Source: Bacteroides zhangwenhongii
GTDB taxonomy: Bacteria > Bacteroidota > Bacteroidia > Bacteroidales > Bacteroidaceae
NCBI RefSeq assembly: GCF_009193325.2
Contig: NZ_CP059856.1
Span: 2,666,001-2,730,000, forward strand
Length of the DNA stretch: 64,000 nucleotides
Reading direction: 5' to 3'
Below the pieces are notes generated by a model that had not been told where the DNA came from, did not search any database, and saw nothing but the letters and a program-made list of their open reading frames with translations. The position numbers and the translations under genes are program-made. Position 1 is the stretch's first letter; the number at the start of each line of letters is the position of its first letter. Positions 21,274-30,629 of the stretch are shown piece after piece.

Positions 21274-21951
21274 ATGACTATTTACAAGCTTCGCATATTA
21301 CCACTATTTTTACTAGTTATTAGCTTCACGACACTCACTTCAGGGTGCAAAAAGAAAGATATGTCACTGAAACTGAATGAGCCCCGAAACATTCGTGGCG
21401 TTGTCAGTTACAAACGCTCTTTCCCTGATTTGAACGATGCACATCTGAAAGTCGCTAAAAAGATAGGTATCAGCCCGTTGGCAGACCGAGAGGAAGCGGA
21501 AGCTATGAAAGAAAAACTGACTCATATCACTGATAATGATTTCTATACAGTAGATTCATTAACACACTCCATCCCCTACCTCGTTCCACGTGCCAGCGCA
21601 TTGCTCGATACAATCGGCTCCAACTTTCTCGATTCACTGGCTGCCAAAGGGTTGAACCCGAATCAAGTGATTGTCACCTCCGTACTGCGTACACAAAACG
21701 ATGTGAAGCGTCTCCGCCGTCGCAACGGAAATGCTTCCGCCAATTCGGCACATTGTTTCGGGGCTACTTTCGATGTGAGTTGGAAACGCTTCAAGAAAGT
21801 AGAAGATGAAGACGGACGTCCCTTACAGGATGTCAGCGCAGACACCCTTAAACTCGTCCTGTCAGAGGTATTGAGAGACTTGCGGAAAGCCGAAAAATGC
21901 TATATTAAATATGAACTGAAGCAAGGTTGCTTCCATATTACGGCCAGGTGA
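21274..21951 (+). CDS. DUF5715-like lipoprotein with M15 peptidase-like motifs
   Basis: The protein has 225 residues and a lipoprotein signal with TSGC near Cys25. The C-terminal half carries SVLRTQNDVKRLRRRNGNAS, then SAHCFGATFD and finally GCFHIT. The spacing and residues recall the SxHxxGxAxD and final His motifs of zinc D,D-carboxypeptidases of family M15 (VanY/DacB-like), so a cell-wall peptidase role at the inner face of the outer membrane is possible. Activity is inferred. It is a monocistronic gene preceded by the ACTATAGT array and followed by phoH after 102 bp. Confidence 0.72.
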   Translation: MTIYKLRILPLFLLVISFTTLTSGCKKKDMSLKLNEPRNIRGVVSYKRSFPDLNDAHLKVAKKIGISPLADREEAEAMKEKLTHITDNDFYTVDSLTHSIPYLVPRASALLDTIGSNFLDSLAAKGLNPNQVIVTSVLRTQNDVKRLRRRNGNASANSAHCFGATFDVSWKRFKKVEDEDGRPLQDVSADTLKLVLSEVLRDLRKAEKCYIKYELKQGCFHITAR

Positions 21952-22019
21952 CGTAAGAAATGAATGTAAATTGCAATAAAATTCGCCCCTAAACAATCAG
22001 AGAATCCAAAACGTTTCAT

Positions 22020-22027
22020 TAAATTTG
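22020..22027 (+). promoter_or_regulatory. Possible -7 box upstream of phoH
   Basis: TAAATTTG matches TAnnTTTG 27 bp before the phoH ATG. No -33 element is evident. Confidence 0.4.
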
Positions 22028-22053
22028 CAGAAATTTTTCTTTAATACAATTGA

Positions 22054-23049
22054 ATGATAGAGAAACTGATTGTTCTTGAGGACATTGATCCGGTTATTTT
22101 TTACGGCGTAAACAACGCCAACATACAGTTAATTAAAGCTTTATATCCAAAGCTACGCATAGTTGCCCGAGGTAATGTCATCAAAGTGCTGGGCGATGAG
22201 GAAGAAATGTGTGCTTTCGAAGAAAATATCACCAAACTTGAGAAGTACTGCGCCGAATATAACTCTCTGAAAGAAGAGGTTATTATTGACATTATAAAAG
22301 GAAATGCCCCGCAAGCAGAGCAAACCGGGAACGTGATTGTATTCAGCGTCACAGGAAAGCCCATCATCCCCCGAAGCGAAAACCAGCTGAAACTGGTAGA
22401 AGGATTCGCCAAAAATGATATGGTATTTGCCATCGGTCCGGCGGGTTCGGGAAAGACATATACCGCTATCGCCCTTGCCGTACGCGCATTGAAAAATAAA
22501 GAAATCAAGAAAATCATCCTTAGCCGCCCCGCCGTAGAAGCCGGAGAAAAGCTCGGTTTCCTGCCCGGCGACATGAAAGATAAGATCGACCCATACTTGC
22601 AACCTTTATATGATGCCTTGCAAGACATGATACCTGCCGCCAAGTTAAAGGAATACATGGAATTGAACGTTATCCAGATTGCTCCGTTAGCCTTTATGCG
22701 CGGACGTACACTGAATGACGCAGTCGTAATTTTGGATGAAGCCCAAAACACCACTACGCAACAAATCAAAATGTTCCTTACCCGTATGGGTATGAACACC
22801 AAAATGATTGTGACGGGAGACATGACACAGATCGACCTCCCCGCTTCACAAACATCGGGATTGGTGCAAGCCCTCCGTATCTTGAAAGGAGTGAAAGGTA
22901 TCAGTTTTGTTGAACTGAACAAAAAAGATATCGTACGCCATAAACTGGTGGAACGTATCGTGGATGCTTACGAAAAATTCGACAAAGAAGTGAAAGCCGA
23001 ACGGAATGGTTCACCACAGAGGACACAGAGTACACAGAGTCTTCATTGA
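22054..23049 (+). CDS. phoH: PhoH family ATPase
   Basis: The protein has 331 residues. An N-terminal KH-like region (residues about 15-70) precedes the PhoH ATPase domain with Walker A GPAGSGKTYTA (residue about 128) and Walker B VVILDEAQN. SRPAVEAGEKLGFLPGD and GDMTQIDLP are family signatures. PhoH proteins are cytosolic NTPases often linked to RNA metabolism or phosphate response; the exact role is unsettled. The last ten or so residues (GSPQRTQSTQSLH) are encoded by the left arm of a perfect 30-bp inverted repeat and look like an accidental tail. Confidence 0.93.
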   Translation: MIEKLIVLEDIDPVIFYGVNNANIQLIKALYPKLRIVARGNVIKVLGDEEEMCAFEENITKLEKYCAEYNSLKEEVIIDIIKGNAPQAEQTGNVIVFSVTGKPIIPRSENQLKLVEGFAKNDMVFAIGPAGSGKTYTAIALAVRALKNKEIKKIILSRPAVEAGEKLGFLPGDMKDKIDPYLQPLYDALQDMIPAAKLKEYMELNVIQIAPLAFMRGRTLNDAVVILDEAQNTTTQQIKMFLTRMGMNTKMIVTGDMTQIDLPASQTSGLVQALRILKGVKGISFVELNKKDIVRHKLVERIVDAYEKFDKEVKAERNGSPQRTQSTQSLH

Positions 23050-23096
23050 AATATTTGGATTAAATCCTCTGTGTACTCTGTGTCCTCTGTGGTGAA
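23010..23096. repeat. Perfect 30-bp inverted repeat of the CCACAGAGGACACAGAG family, copy 1
   Basis: Arms 23010-23039 and 23067-23096 are perfect reverse complements around a 27-nt AT-rich loop. The left arm is coding for the PhoH C-terminus and the right arm lies between phoH and purC. Transcribed, it would be a very stable hairpin. A related copy is at 46399-46497. Confidence 0.93.
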
Positions 23097-23134
23097 ATTA
23101 AAGAAAGAAGCATAATTTTAATATATATATCATT

Positions 23135-24079
23135 ATGAAAGCATTAACAAAAACAGATTTCAACTTTCCGGGACAGAAAAGCGTGTACCACGGAAAAGTG
23201 CGCGATGTGTACAACATCAACGGCGAAAAACTCGTCATGGTAGCAACCGACCGTATTTCGGCCTTTGACGTAGTACTGCCCGAAGGTATCCCTTACAAAG
23301 GACAAATGCTGAACCAGATTGCAGCTAAATTCCTTGACGCCACTACTGACATTTGCCCGAACTGGAAACTGGCTACTCCGGACCCGATGGTAACGGTAGG
23401 TGTATTGTGCGAAGGCTTCCCGGTAGAAATGATTGTACGCGGCTATCTGTGCGGCAGCGCATGGCGTGCTTACAAAAGCGGCGTACGCGAAATTTGCGGT
23501 GTGAAGTTACCGGACGGAATGCGTGAAAACGAGAAATTTCCGGAACCAATCATCACTCCGACTACAAAAGCCGAAATGGGATTGCACGACGAAGACATCT
23601 CCAAAGAAGAAATCCTGAAACAAGGACTGGCTACTCCGGAAGAATATGAGGTTCTCGAAAAATACACATTAGCTCTCTTCAAACGCGGTACTGAAATCGC
23701 AGCAGAGCGCGGACTGATTCTCGTAGATACAAAATACGAATTCGGTAAGCATAACGGTACCATCTATCTGATGGACGAAATCCACACACCGGACTCAAGC
23801 CGTTATTTCTACTCTGAAGGTTATCAGGAACGCTTCGAAAAAGGCGAACCGCAGAAACAGCTTTCTAAAGAATTCGTCCGCGAATGGTTGATGGAGAACG
23901 GTTTCCAGGGTAAAGAAGGTCAGAAAGTGCCCGAAATGACTCCGGCTATCGTACAGAGCATCAGCGACCGTTATATCGAATTGTTCGAAAACATCACCGG
24001 TGAGAAATTTGTAAAAGAAGATACCAGCAATATTGCTGAACGTATCGAAAAGAACGTTATGAATTTCTTGACTGAATAA
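23135..24079 (+). CDS. purC: Phosphoribosylaminoimidazole-succinocarboxamide synthase
   Basis: The protein has 314 residues, the longer SAICAR synthetase form. It opens with [27 protein letters not shown], and [21 protein letters not shown], the ATP/substrate loops, and [11 protein letters not shown] are all present. It joins aspartate to CAIR in de novo purine synthesis. It lies after the phoH-linked inverted repeat and directly before menG, only 2 bp away, so purC and menG are co-transcribed. Confidence 0.96.
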   Translation: MKALTKTDFNFPGQKSVYHGKVRDVYNINGEKLVMVATDRISAFDVVLPEGIPYKGQMLNQIAAKFLDATTDICPNWKLATPDPMVTVGVLCEGFPVEMIVRGYLCGSAWRAYKSGVREICGVKLPDGMRENEKFPEPIITPTTKAEMGLHDEDISKEEILKQGLATPEEYEVLEKYTLALFKRGTEIAAERGLILVDTKYEFGKHNGTIYLMDEIHTPDSSRYFYSEGYQERFEKGEPQKQLSKEFVREWLMENGFQGKEGQKVPEMTPAIVQSISDRYIELFENITGEKFVKEDTSNIAERIEKNVMNFLTE

Positions 24080-24081
24080 GA

Positions 24082-24819
24082 ATGGATTACCCGCAACAAC
24101 ATATCAAACCTTACGACAAGGAAGGAAAGAAAACCGAGCAGGTGGAACGTATGTTCGACAACATTGCGCATGCCTACGATAAGTTGAATCACACCTTATC
24201 CTTAGGGATAGACCGCAGTTGGAGACGTAAAGCCATAGCCTGGCTTCGCCCTTTCCATCCGCAACGTATGATGGATGTAGCTACCGGCACAGGAGATTTT
24301 GCCATCCTTGCCTGCCGCGAGCTGCAACCCGCTGAGTTAATCGGCACGGATATATCGGAAGGTATGATGAATGTGGGACGTGAAAAAGTAAAGAAGGAAG
24401 GACTCTCGGACAAAATATCTTTTGCCCGGGAGGACTGTACTTCACTCTCTTTTGCCGACAATGGCTTTGACGCTATTACCGTAGCTTTTGGTATCCGCAA
24501 CTTCGAAGACCTCGACAAAGGTCTCTCCGAGATGTGCCGTGTACTGAAACCGGGAGGTCATCTTGTGATTCTGGAGCTAACCACTCCGGAGCGCTTTCCG
24601 ATGAAGCAACTATTCTCCATCTACTCAAAAATCGTCATTCCGTTACTGGGCAAACTTCTCTCCAAAGACAACAGCGCTTACCGTTATTTGCCGGACACCA
24701 TCAAAGTATTTCCGCAAGGGGAAATAATGAAAGGAGTTCTTTCAAAAGCCGGATTCGGCGAAGTGAGTTTCAAGCGGCTGACCTTTGGTATCTGCACTCT
24801 TTATACTGCGACAAAATAG
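24082..24819 (+). CDS. ubiE: Demethylmenaquinone methyltransferase (MenG/UbiE)
   Basis: The protein has 245 residues. The SAM-binding motif [12 protein letters not shown] is followed by GTDISEGMM and the UbiE signatures [15 protein letters not shown] and [17 protein letters not shown]. It performs the last methylation in menaquinone synthesis; Bacteroides use menaquinone in anaerobic respiration, so menG is the likely role. It begins 2 bp after purC and is followed by aroE after 29 bp. Confidence 0.94.
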   Translation: MDYPQQHIKPYDKEGKKTEQVERMFDNIAHAYDKLNHTLSLGIDRSWRRKAIAWLRPFHPQRMMDVATGTGDFAILACRELQPAELIGTDISEGMMNVGREKVKKEGLSDKISFAREDCTSLSFADNGFDAITVAFGIRNFEDLDKGLSEMCRVLKPGGHLVILELTTPERFPMKQLFSIYSKIVIPLLGKLLSKDNSAYRYLPDTIKVFPQGEIMKGVLSKAGFGEVSFKRLTFGICTLYTATK

Positions 24820-24848
24820 TGAGTTAATTAATTTAATCCTTTTCTTTT

Positions 24849-25595
24849 ATGGAAAAATATGGTTTAATCGGTTATCCTCTGAGACATTCATTTTCTATCG
24901 GATACTTTAATGAGAAATTCAAATCCGAGGGTATCGATGCAGAGTATGTGAATTTCGAGATTCCCAGTATCAATAACTTCATGGAAGTCATCGAAGAGAA
25001 CCCTAATTTATGCGGACTCAATGTCACCATTCCTTACAAGGAGCAAGTAATTCCTTTCCTGGATGAACTCGATCGTGACACGGCAAAGATAGGCGCAGTA
25101 AACGTGATTAAAATCATCCGCCAACCAAAAGGTAAGGTAAAATTAGTAGGTTATAACTCTGACATTATCGGATTTACCCAATCCATACAGCCTTTATTGC
25201 AACCCCATCACAAGAAAGCCTTGATTCTAGGTACCGGCGGGGCCTCCAAAGCTGTCTATCACGGACTTAAAAATTTGGGAATCGAAAGTGTATTCGTTTC
25301 ACGCACTCATAAAGCGGACAATATGCTGACTTACGAAGAACTAACCCCCGAAATCATGGCGGAACATACGATTATCGTCAACACTACTCCCGTAGGTATG
25401 TTTCCTAAAGTCGATTTCTGCCCGAATATCCCATACAATCTAGTAACTCCAAACCATTTGCTCTACGATTTGTTATATAATCCGAATGTTACCCTTTTTA
25501 TGAAAAAGGGGGAAGCACAAGGAGCCGTCGTCAAAAACGGTCTGGAAATGTTGCTTCTTCAAGCATTCGCCGCTTGGGAAATCTGGCATAAGTAA
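24849..25595 (+). CDS. aroE: Shikimate dehydrogenase
   Basis: The protein has 248 residues. GYPLRHSFSIGYFNEKF is the shikimate-binding start, NVTIPYKEQ holds the catalytic lysine, GTGGASKAVYHGL is the NADP-binding loop, and NTTPVGMFP and KNGLEMLLLQAFAAWEIW end the protein as expected. It reduces 3-dehydroshikimate to shikimate in aromatic amino acid synthesis. The length is slightly short of E. coli AroE but normal for Bacteroidetes. Confidence 0.95.
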   Translation: MEKYGLIGYPLRHSFSIGYFNEKFKSEGIDAEYVNFEIPSINNFMEVIEENPNLCGLNVTIPYKEQVIPFLDELDRDTAKIGAVNVIKIIRQPKGKVKLVGYNSDIIGFTQSIQPLLQPHHKKALILGTGGASKAVYHGLKNLGIESVFVSRTHKADNMLTYEELTPEIMAEHTIIVNTTPVGMFPKVDFCPNIPYNLVTPNHLLYDLLYNPNVTLFMKKGEAQGAVVKNGLEMLLLQAFAAWEIWHK

Positions 25596-25654
25596 ATCAC
25601 ATTTCCCCTCACTCTCGGCAGAAGAAGTCAGGGGCAAATCAAAGAGGTATAATT

Positions 25655-26605
25655 ATGAGGAGAAAAGTTGTCTATAGCATTATCGTTGTCATGTTGATAT
25701 TGACCGGTTGTACCATTGGAGGAAGTTTCTATATGTTGAATTTATCTCTGACGCCGGATGGCAAGATATTGTATAAAGACGCTGATTCTTATCCTTTTAT
25801 GTACAGAAACTATCCTTTTCTGCGTTCGTGGGTAGATAGTCTGCGACAAGTAAATGCCCTGAAAGACACTTTTATCGTCAACCCGCACGGCATACAGCTT
25901 CATGCTTACTATGTGGCTGCTCCCAGACCCACAAACAAAACCGCAGTTATTGTACACGGATATACGGATAATGCCATCCGTATGTTTATGATCGGTTACC
26001 TCTACAATCGGGATTTAGGCTTCAACATTTTGCTTCCCGACCTTCAGCACCAAGGCGAAAGTGAAGGTCGGGCCATTCAGATGGGATGGAAAGACCGTAT
26101 GGATGTATTGCAATGGATGAACATCACCAATGCTATCTTTGGAGACAGCACGCAGATGGTAGTGCACGGTATTTCGATGGGAGGCGCAACCACAATGATG
26201 GTATCCGGTGAGGAGCAGCAGCCTTTCGTCAAGTGCTTTGTGGAAGATTGCGGTTATACCAGTGTATGGGATGAATTTTCCCATGAGCTGAAAAGTTCTT
26301 TCAGTCTCCCTCCTTTCCCTTTGATGTATACCACCAGTTGGCTATGCGAAAAGAAGTACGGATGGAATTTCAAAGAGGCCTCTTCGCTGAAACAAGTAGC
26401 AAAATGCAAACTGCCGATGTTGTTTATCCACGGCGACAAAGATACATACGTTCCGACTTGGATGGTTTATCCGCTTTACGAAGCAAAACCGGAACCTAAA
26501 GAACTTTGGATAGTACCGGGTGCGGCTCACGCCCTTTCATACAAAGAGAATAAACAGGAATACACAGATAAAGTCCGTAAGTTTGTCGGGCAATATATTC
26601 ATTAA
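25655..26605 (+). CDS. Alpha/beta-hydrolase lipoprotein
   Basis: The protein has 316 residues, a lipobox LTGC near Cys19, and an alpha/beta-hydrolase domain. The nucleophile elbow is HGISMGGAT, the acid is probably in HGDKDTYVP, and the histidine is in PGAAHALSY. VIVHGYTDNA supplies the oxyanion loop. It resembles the BEM46/YfkN-like serine hydrolases of the cell envelope; its substrate is unknown. It is followed 3 bp later by the TPM protein gene, so they probably form one operon. Confidence 0.85.
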   Translation: MRRKVVYSIIVVMLILTGCTIGGSFYMLNLSLTPDGKILYKDADSYPFMYRNYPFLRSWVDSLRQVNALKDTFIVNPHGIQLHAYYVAAPRPTNKTAVIVHGYTDNAIRMFMIGYLYNRDLGFNILLPDLQHQGESEGRAIQMGWKDRMDVLQWMNITNAIFGDSTQMVVHGISMGGATTMMVSGEEQQPFVKCFVEDCGYTSVWDEFSHELKSSFSLPPFPLMYTTSWLCEKKYGWNFKEASSLKQVAKCKLPMLFIHGDKDTYVPTWMVYPLYEAKPEPKELWIVPGAAHALSYKENKQEYTDKVRKFVGQYIH

Positions 26606-26608
26606 ACG

Positions 26609-27523
26609 ATGAAATTAATATTCACATTCATAGCTATTACTTTCTTGCTGATCCCCTTACGGGCTCAGGAGAAAGTGTACACAGTAGACAATCTTCCGAA
26701 AGTCCACTTACAGAATAAGATGCAATATGTATGTAATCCTGCGGGAATACTGTCAAAAGCAGCCTGTGATAGTATAGATTCCATGCTTTATGCTTTAGAA
26801 CTGCAAACCGGTATTGAGACAGTCGTTGCAGTGGTTCCCTCCATTGGAGAGGAAGATTGTTTCGATTTCTGTCATCAACTGCTCAATCAATGGGGTGTAG
26901 GAAAGAAAGACAAGAATAACGGTTTGGTTATTCTATTGGTAACCGACCAACGCTGCATTCAATTTTATACCGGATACGGTCTGGAAGGAGTTCTCCCCGA
27001 CGCTATCTGCAAGAGGATTCAGACGAAATACATGATTCCGTATCTGAAAGACGGGAATTGGAATGCCGGAATGGTGGCCGGTTTGAAAGCGACTTGCCAA
27101 GTCCTTGACGGTTCTATGGAGAACGATTCTATTTCCGGTTCAACCAATAACGGAGGTTCATTCGATTTCATCCTCGCCGTATTTTTCTTTATACTGATTG
27201 GTGGAGGTATCGCTTTCCTTTCCGCACGCAAGCAAAGCCGTTGTCCGAAATGCGGAAAACACACGTTACAAAGAAGCGGTAGCCGACTGATCTCCAGAGT
27301 CAATGGCGTGAGAACCGAAGACATCACTTACACGTGTAGAAATTGCGGTCATACCCTCACACGTCGCCAACAAAGTTATGACAATGATTATCATCACCGA
27401 GGTGGTGGCGGCGGTCCGTTTATTGGTGGTTTCGGCGGAGGAAGAAGTTTCGGAGGCGGTTTTGGCGGAGGAAGCTTCGGTGGAGGAATGGGCGGCGGAG
27501 GTGGTGCCGGTTCACGATTCTAG
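26609..27523 (+). CDS. TPM-domain membrane protein with zinc ribbon and Gly-rich tail
   Basis: The protein has 304 residues. A signal peptide ends near PLRAQ, and the TPM domain (about 25-165) includes LSKAACDSIDSMLYALELQTGIE and YTGYGLEGVLPDAIC. A transmembrane helix (FDFILAVFFFILIGGGIAF) separates it from a cytoplasmic zinc ribbon, CPKCGKH and CRNCGHTL. The last 45 residues are nearly all Gly, Phe and Ser. TPM proteins are poorly understood; some act in membrane protein repair. Many family members have the Gly-rich tail, but a four-cysteine ribbon between membrane and tail is less common. A lemA gene follows 93 bp on, a frequent pairing. Confidence 0.88.
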   Translation: MKLIFTFIAITFLLIPLRAQEKVYTVDNLPKVHLQNKMQYVCNPAGILSKAACDSIDSMLYALELQTGIETVVAVVPSIGEEDCFDFCHQLLNQWGVGKKDKNNGLVILLVTDQRCIQFYTGYGLEGVLPDAICKRIQTKYMIPYLKDGNWNAGMVAGLKATCQVLDGSMENDSISGSTNNGGSFDFILAVFFFILIGGGIAFLSARKQSRCPKCGKHTLQRSGSRLISRVNGVRTEDITYTCRNCGHTLTRRQQSYDNDYHHRGGGGGPFIGGFGGGRSFGGGFGGGSFGGGMGGGGGAGSRF

Positions 27524-27616
27524 TCAATTCACGACTCCAACTAAAACCTAGAAAAGTCAAGGAAACACCAAGATTTAAAATCAAATTATCAATATCAATC
27601 AATAAAAACGATAAAT

Positions 27617-28198
27617 ATGAAAAAGTCAGTTATCATTATTTTAGCTGTTATAGCTGTCATTGTCATTTGGGCTGTCAGCATGTACAACGGTCTTGTCGCT
27701 ATGGATGAGAAAGTAAATGGTCAATGGGCCAATGTAGAAACTCAATACCAACGCCGCGCCGATTTGATTCCCAACCTGGTAAATACAGTAAAAGGGTATG
27801 CGACACATGAAAAAGAAACGCTGGAAGGAGTGGTTGAAGCACGCAGTCAAGCAACACAAATGAAAGTCGATGCAGCCGACCTGACACCGGAAAAACTCGC
27901 TCAATATCAGAAAGCACAGGGTGCCGTTACTTCCGCCTTAGGCAAATTATTAGCGATTACGGAAAATTATCCGGATTTGAAGGCTAATCAGAACTTCCTT
28001 GAACTGCAAGCCCAATTGGAGGGGACGGAAAACCGTATCAACGTGGCACGCAAAAATTTCAATGATGCTGCACAGGCTTATAACACCAATATCCGTCGTT
28101 TCCCCAAGAATATCTTTGCCGGAATGTTCGGATTTGAAAAGAAAGCTTACTTCGAAGCGGAAGAAGGTAGCGAAAAAGCACCGAAGGTAGAGTTCTGA
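27617..28198 (+). CDS. LemA family protein
   Basis: The protein has 193 residues: one N-terminal membrane helix (about 4-22, VIIILAVIAVIVIWAVSMYNG) and then a helical domain with the LemA signatures VNGQWANVETQYQRRADLIPNLVNTVKGYA and EGTENRINVARKNFNDAAQAYN. The ending FPKNIFAGMFGFEKKAYFEA is also typical. Function is unknown in most bacteria. Genes for TPM and LemA proteins are often neighbours, which suggests a shared envelope role. Confidence 0.93.
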   Translation: MKKSVIIILAVIAVIVIWAVSMYNGLVAMDEKVNGQWANVETQYQRRADLIPNLVNTVKGYATHEKETLEGVVEARSQATQMKVDAADLTPEKLAQYQKAQGAVTSALGKLLAITENYPDLKANQNFLELQAQLEGTENRINVARKNFNDAAQAYNTNIRRFPKNIFAGMFGFEKKAYFEAEEGSEKAPKVEF

Positions 28199-28228
28199 AA
28201 AGAGGCAACGGCATTTCTAGTAAGATAG

Positions 28229-28259
28229 TTGGCTGTACAAAAAAAAAGCAGTACTTTTG
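28229..28259 (+). promoter_or_regulatory. Promoter for the purM-prfA-pyrF cluster
   Basis: TACTTTTG (28252-28259) is a perfect -7 box 29 bp before the purM ATG. TTGG at 28229-28232 sits 19 bp upstream, at the spacing of a -33 element, though it matches TTTG only partly. Confidence 0.6.
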
Positions 28260-28288
28260 CAGCCGTATACAAAATAATTCTATAACTC

Positions 28289-29455
28289 ATGAGTAATCAA
28301 CGATACATGATGCGTGGCGTAAGCGCATCAAAAGAAGATGTGCATAACGCCATCAAGAACATCGACAAAGGAATTTTCCCTAAAGCATTCTGCAAAATCA
28401 TTCCCGATATATTGGGAGGCGATCCGGAATACTGTAACATCATGCATGCCGACGGAGCCGGGACCAAGTCTTCGCTTGCTTATATGTATTGGAAAGAAAC
28501 CGGCGACCTATCTGTTTGGAAAGGTATTGCGCAGGACGCTTTGATCATGAATATCGATGACCTGCTTTGCGTGGGAGCCGTAGATAATATTCTTGTCTCT
28601 TCTACCATCGGACGCAACAAGCTGTTAATTCCGGGGGAAGTAATTTCCGCCATTATCAATGGAACGGATGAGCTGCTTGCCGAGCTCCGCGAAATGGGAG
28701 TAGGCGTATATGCCACCGGTGGTGAGACAGCCGACGTCGGTGATCTTGTCCGCACTATTATTGTTGATTCCACAGTAACTTGCCGCATGAAACGTTCGGA
28801 TGTGATAAACAATGCCAACATCCGTCCGGGTGATGTGATTGTCGGTCTTGCTTCTTACGGACAAGCTACTTATGAAAAAGAATACAACGGCGGCATGGGC
28901 AGCAACGGCCTGACAAGTGCCCGCCACGACGTATTCGGCAAATACCTTGCAGAAAAATATCCGGAAAGCTATGATGCGGCAGTTCCCGAAGAACTGGTTT
29001 ATTCTGGAAATCTAAAATTGACAGACAGTGTGGAAGGCTCTCCGATCGACGCCGGCAAGTTAGTACTCTCTCCTACCCGTACATACGCGCCGGTAGTAAA
29101 GAAGTTGTTGGATGCACTACGTCCTGAAATACACGGAATGGTACACTGCTCCGGTGGTGCACAAACCAAAGTTTTACACTTTGTTGAAAACGTTCGTGTA
29201 GTGAAAGATAATCTTTTCCCTGTTCCTCCTTTATTCAAGACTATTCAAGAACAAAGCGGCACAGATTGGGCGGAAATGTACAAGGTGTTCAATATGGGAC
29301 ATCGGCTTGAAGTCTATCTGTCACCGGAACATGCTGAAGAAGTTATCGCCATTTCCGAATCATTTGGAATACCGGCACAGATTGTCGGGCGTATCGAAGC
29401 ATGTGACAAGACTGAATTAATCATTAAGAGTGAATTCGGAGAATTTAGATACTAA
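28289..29455 (+). CDS. purM: Phosphoribosylformylglycinamidine cyclo-ligase (AIR synthase)
   Basis: The protein has 388 residues. HADGAGTKSSLAYMYW is the PurM glycine/ATP-binding segment, and QDALIMNIDDLLCVGA and GGETADVGDLVR follow. It closes the imidazole ring of AIR in purine synthesis. The protein is longer than E. coli PurM, as seen in other Bacteroidetes. It is followed 3 bp later by prfA, so they are surely co-transcribed. Confidence 0.93.
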   Translation: MSNQRYMMRGVSASKEDVHNAIKNIDKGIFPKAFCKIIPDILGGDPEYCNIMHADGAGTKSSLAYMYWKETGDLSVWKGIAQDALIMNIDDLLCVGAVDNILVSSTIGRNKLLIPGEVISAIINGTDELLAELREMGVGVYATGGETADVGDLVRTIIVDSTVTCRMKRSDVINNANIRPGDVIVGLASYGQATYEKEYNGGMGSNGLTSARHDVFGKYLAEKYPESYDAAVPEELVYSGNLKLTDSVEGSPIDAGKLVLSPTRTYAPVVKKLLDALRPEIHGMVHCSGGAQTKVLHFVENVRVVKDNLFPVPPLFKTIQEQSGTDWAEMYKVFNMGHRLEVYLSPEHAEEVIAISESFGIPAQIVGRIEACDKTELIIKSEFGEFRY

Positions 29456-29458
29456 AGA

Positions 29459-30571
29459 ATGGCAGATAACAGTACCATATTAGAGAAACTGGACGGTCTT
29501 GTAGCCCGTTTTGAAGAAATATCAACCCTCATCACCGACCCGGCAGTCATTGCCGACCAGAAACGTTATGTCAAACTGACAAAGGAATACAAGGAACTGG
29601 ATGACTTGATGAAAGCCCGCAAGGAATATATTCAATTGCTGGGCAACATCGAAGAAGCTAAAAATATCCTTGCCACCGAGTCGGATGCAGATATACGCGA
29701 AATGGCCAAAGAGGAAATGGACCTTAGCCAGGAACGCCTTCCGGTATTGGAGGAAGAAATCAAGTTAATGCTTGTTCCTGCCGACCCGCAAGACAGCAAG
29801 AATGCCATTCTTGAAATTCGTGGTGGAGCAGGAGGCGATGAAGCGGCAATCTTTGCCGGTGACCTTTTCCGCATGTATGCCAAATACTGCGAAGTAAAAG
29901 GATGGAAACTGGAAGTCTCCAACGCCAACGAAGGAACTGCCGGCGGATACAAGGAAATAGTTTGCAGTGTCACGGGAGACAATGTTTACGGTACATTGAA
30001 GTATGAATCGGGTGTACACCGTGTACAGCGTGTTCCCGCCACAGAGACTCAGGGACGTGTACATACTTCGGCTGCTTCGGTAGCCGTACTTCCTGAAGCG
30101 GAAGAGTTCGATGTGGTCATCAACGAAGGAGAGATCAAATGGGATACTTTCCGAAGTGGCGGCGCGGGTGGACAGAATGTTAATAAGGTAGAATCCGGAG
30201 TGCGTCTGCGCTATATCTGGAAGAACCCTAATACCGGTGTTGCCGAAGAAATCCTGATCGAATGTACCGAGACACGCGACCAACCCAAAAATAAAGAGCG
30301 CGCATTGGCCCGCCTCCGTACTTTCATCTACGACAAGGAGCATCAGAAATATATCGACGACATTGCTTCCAAACGTAAAACGATGGTTTCAACGGGAGAC
30401 CGCTCTGCGAAAATCCGTACATACAACTATCCGCAAGGACGTATCACCGACCACCGCATTAATTACACGATTTATAATCTTGCGGCTTTCATGGACGGGG
30501 ATATACAAGACTGTATCGACCACCTGATCGTAGCTGAAAATGCGGAACGGTTGAAGGAAAGCGAACTTTAG
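29459..30571 (+). CDS. prfA: Peptide chain release factor 1
   Basis: The protein has 370 residues. The peptidyl-tRNA hydrolysis motif GGQ is at 237-239 in RSGGAGGQNVNKVES. The codon-recognition tripeptide PAT is in RVPATETQGRVHTSAASV, which identifies RF1 (UAA/UAG) rather than RF2. The N-terminal helical domain is normal. The gene starts 3 bp after purM. No prmC is beside it, unlike in many bacteria. Confidence 0.96.
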   Translation: MADNSTILEKLDGLVARFEEISTLITDPAVIADQKRYVKLTKEYKELDDLMKARKEYIQLLGNIEEAKNILATESDADIREMAKEEMDLSQERLPVLEEEIKLMLVPADPQDSKNAILEIRGGAGGDEAAIFAGDLFRMYAKYCEVKGWKLEVSNANEGTAGGYKEIVCSVTGDNVYGTLKYESGVHRVQRVPATETQGRVHTSAASVAVLPEAEEFDVVINEGEIKWDTFRSGGAGGQNVNKVESGVRLRYIWKNPNTGVAEEILIECTETRDQPKNKERALARLRTFIYDKEHQKYIDDIASKRKTMVSTGDRSAKIRTYNYPQGRITDHRINYTIYNLAAFMDGDIQDCIDHLIVAENAERLKESEL

Positions 30572-30575
30572 ATAA

Positions 30576-30599
30576 GTTGAAAGTTGAGAGTTGAGAGTG
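30576..30599. repeat. GTTGAAAGTTGAGAGTTGAG-type repeat after prfA
   Basis: Three imperfect copies of GTTGAGAGT in tandem begin 4 bp after the prfA stop. They relate to the 16144-16174 repeat, again placed at a gene 3' end. Confidence 0.55.
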
Positions 30600-30629
30600 A
30601 TTCTAAAATAGTAATATATAAATAATAAA

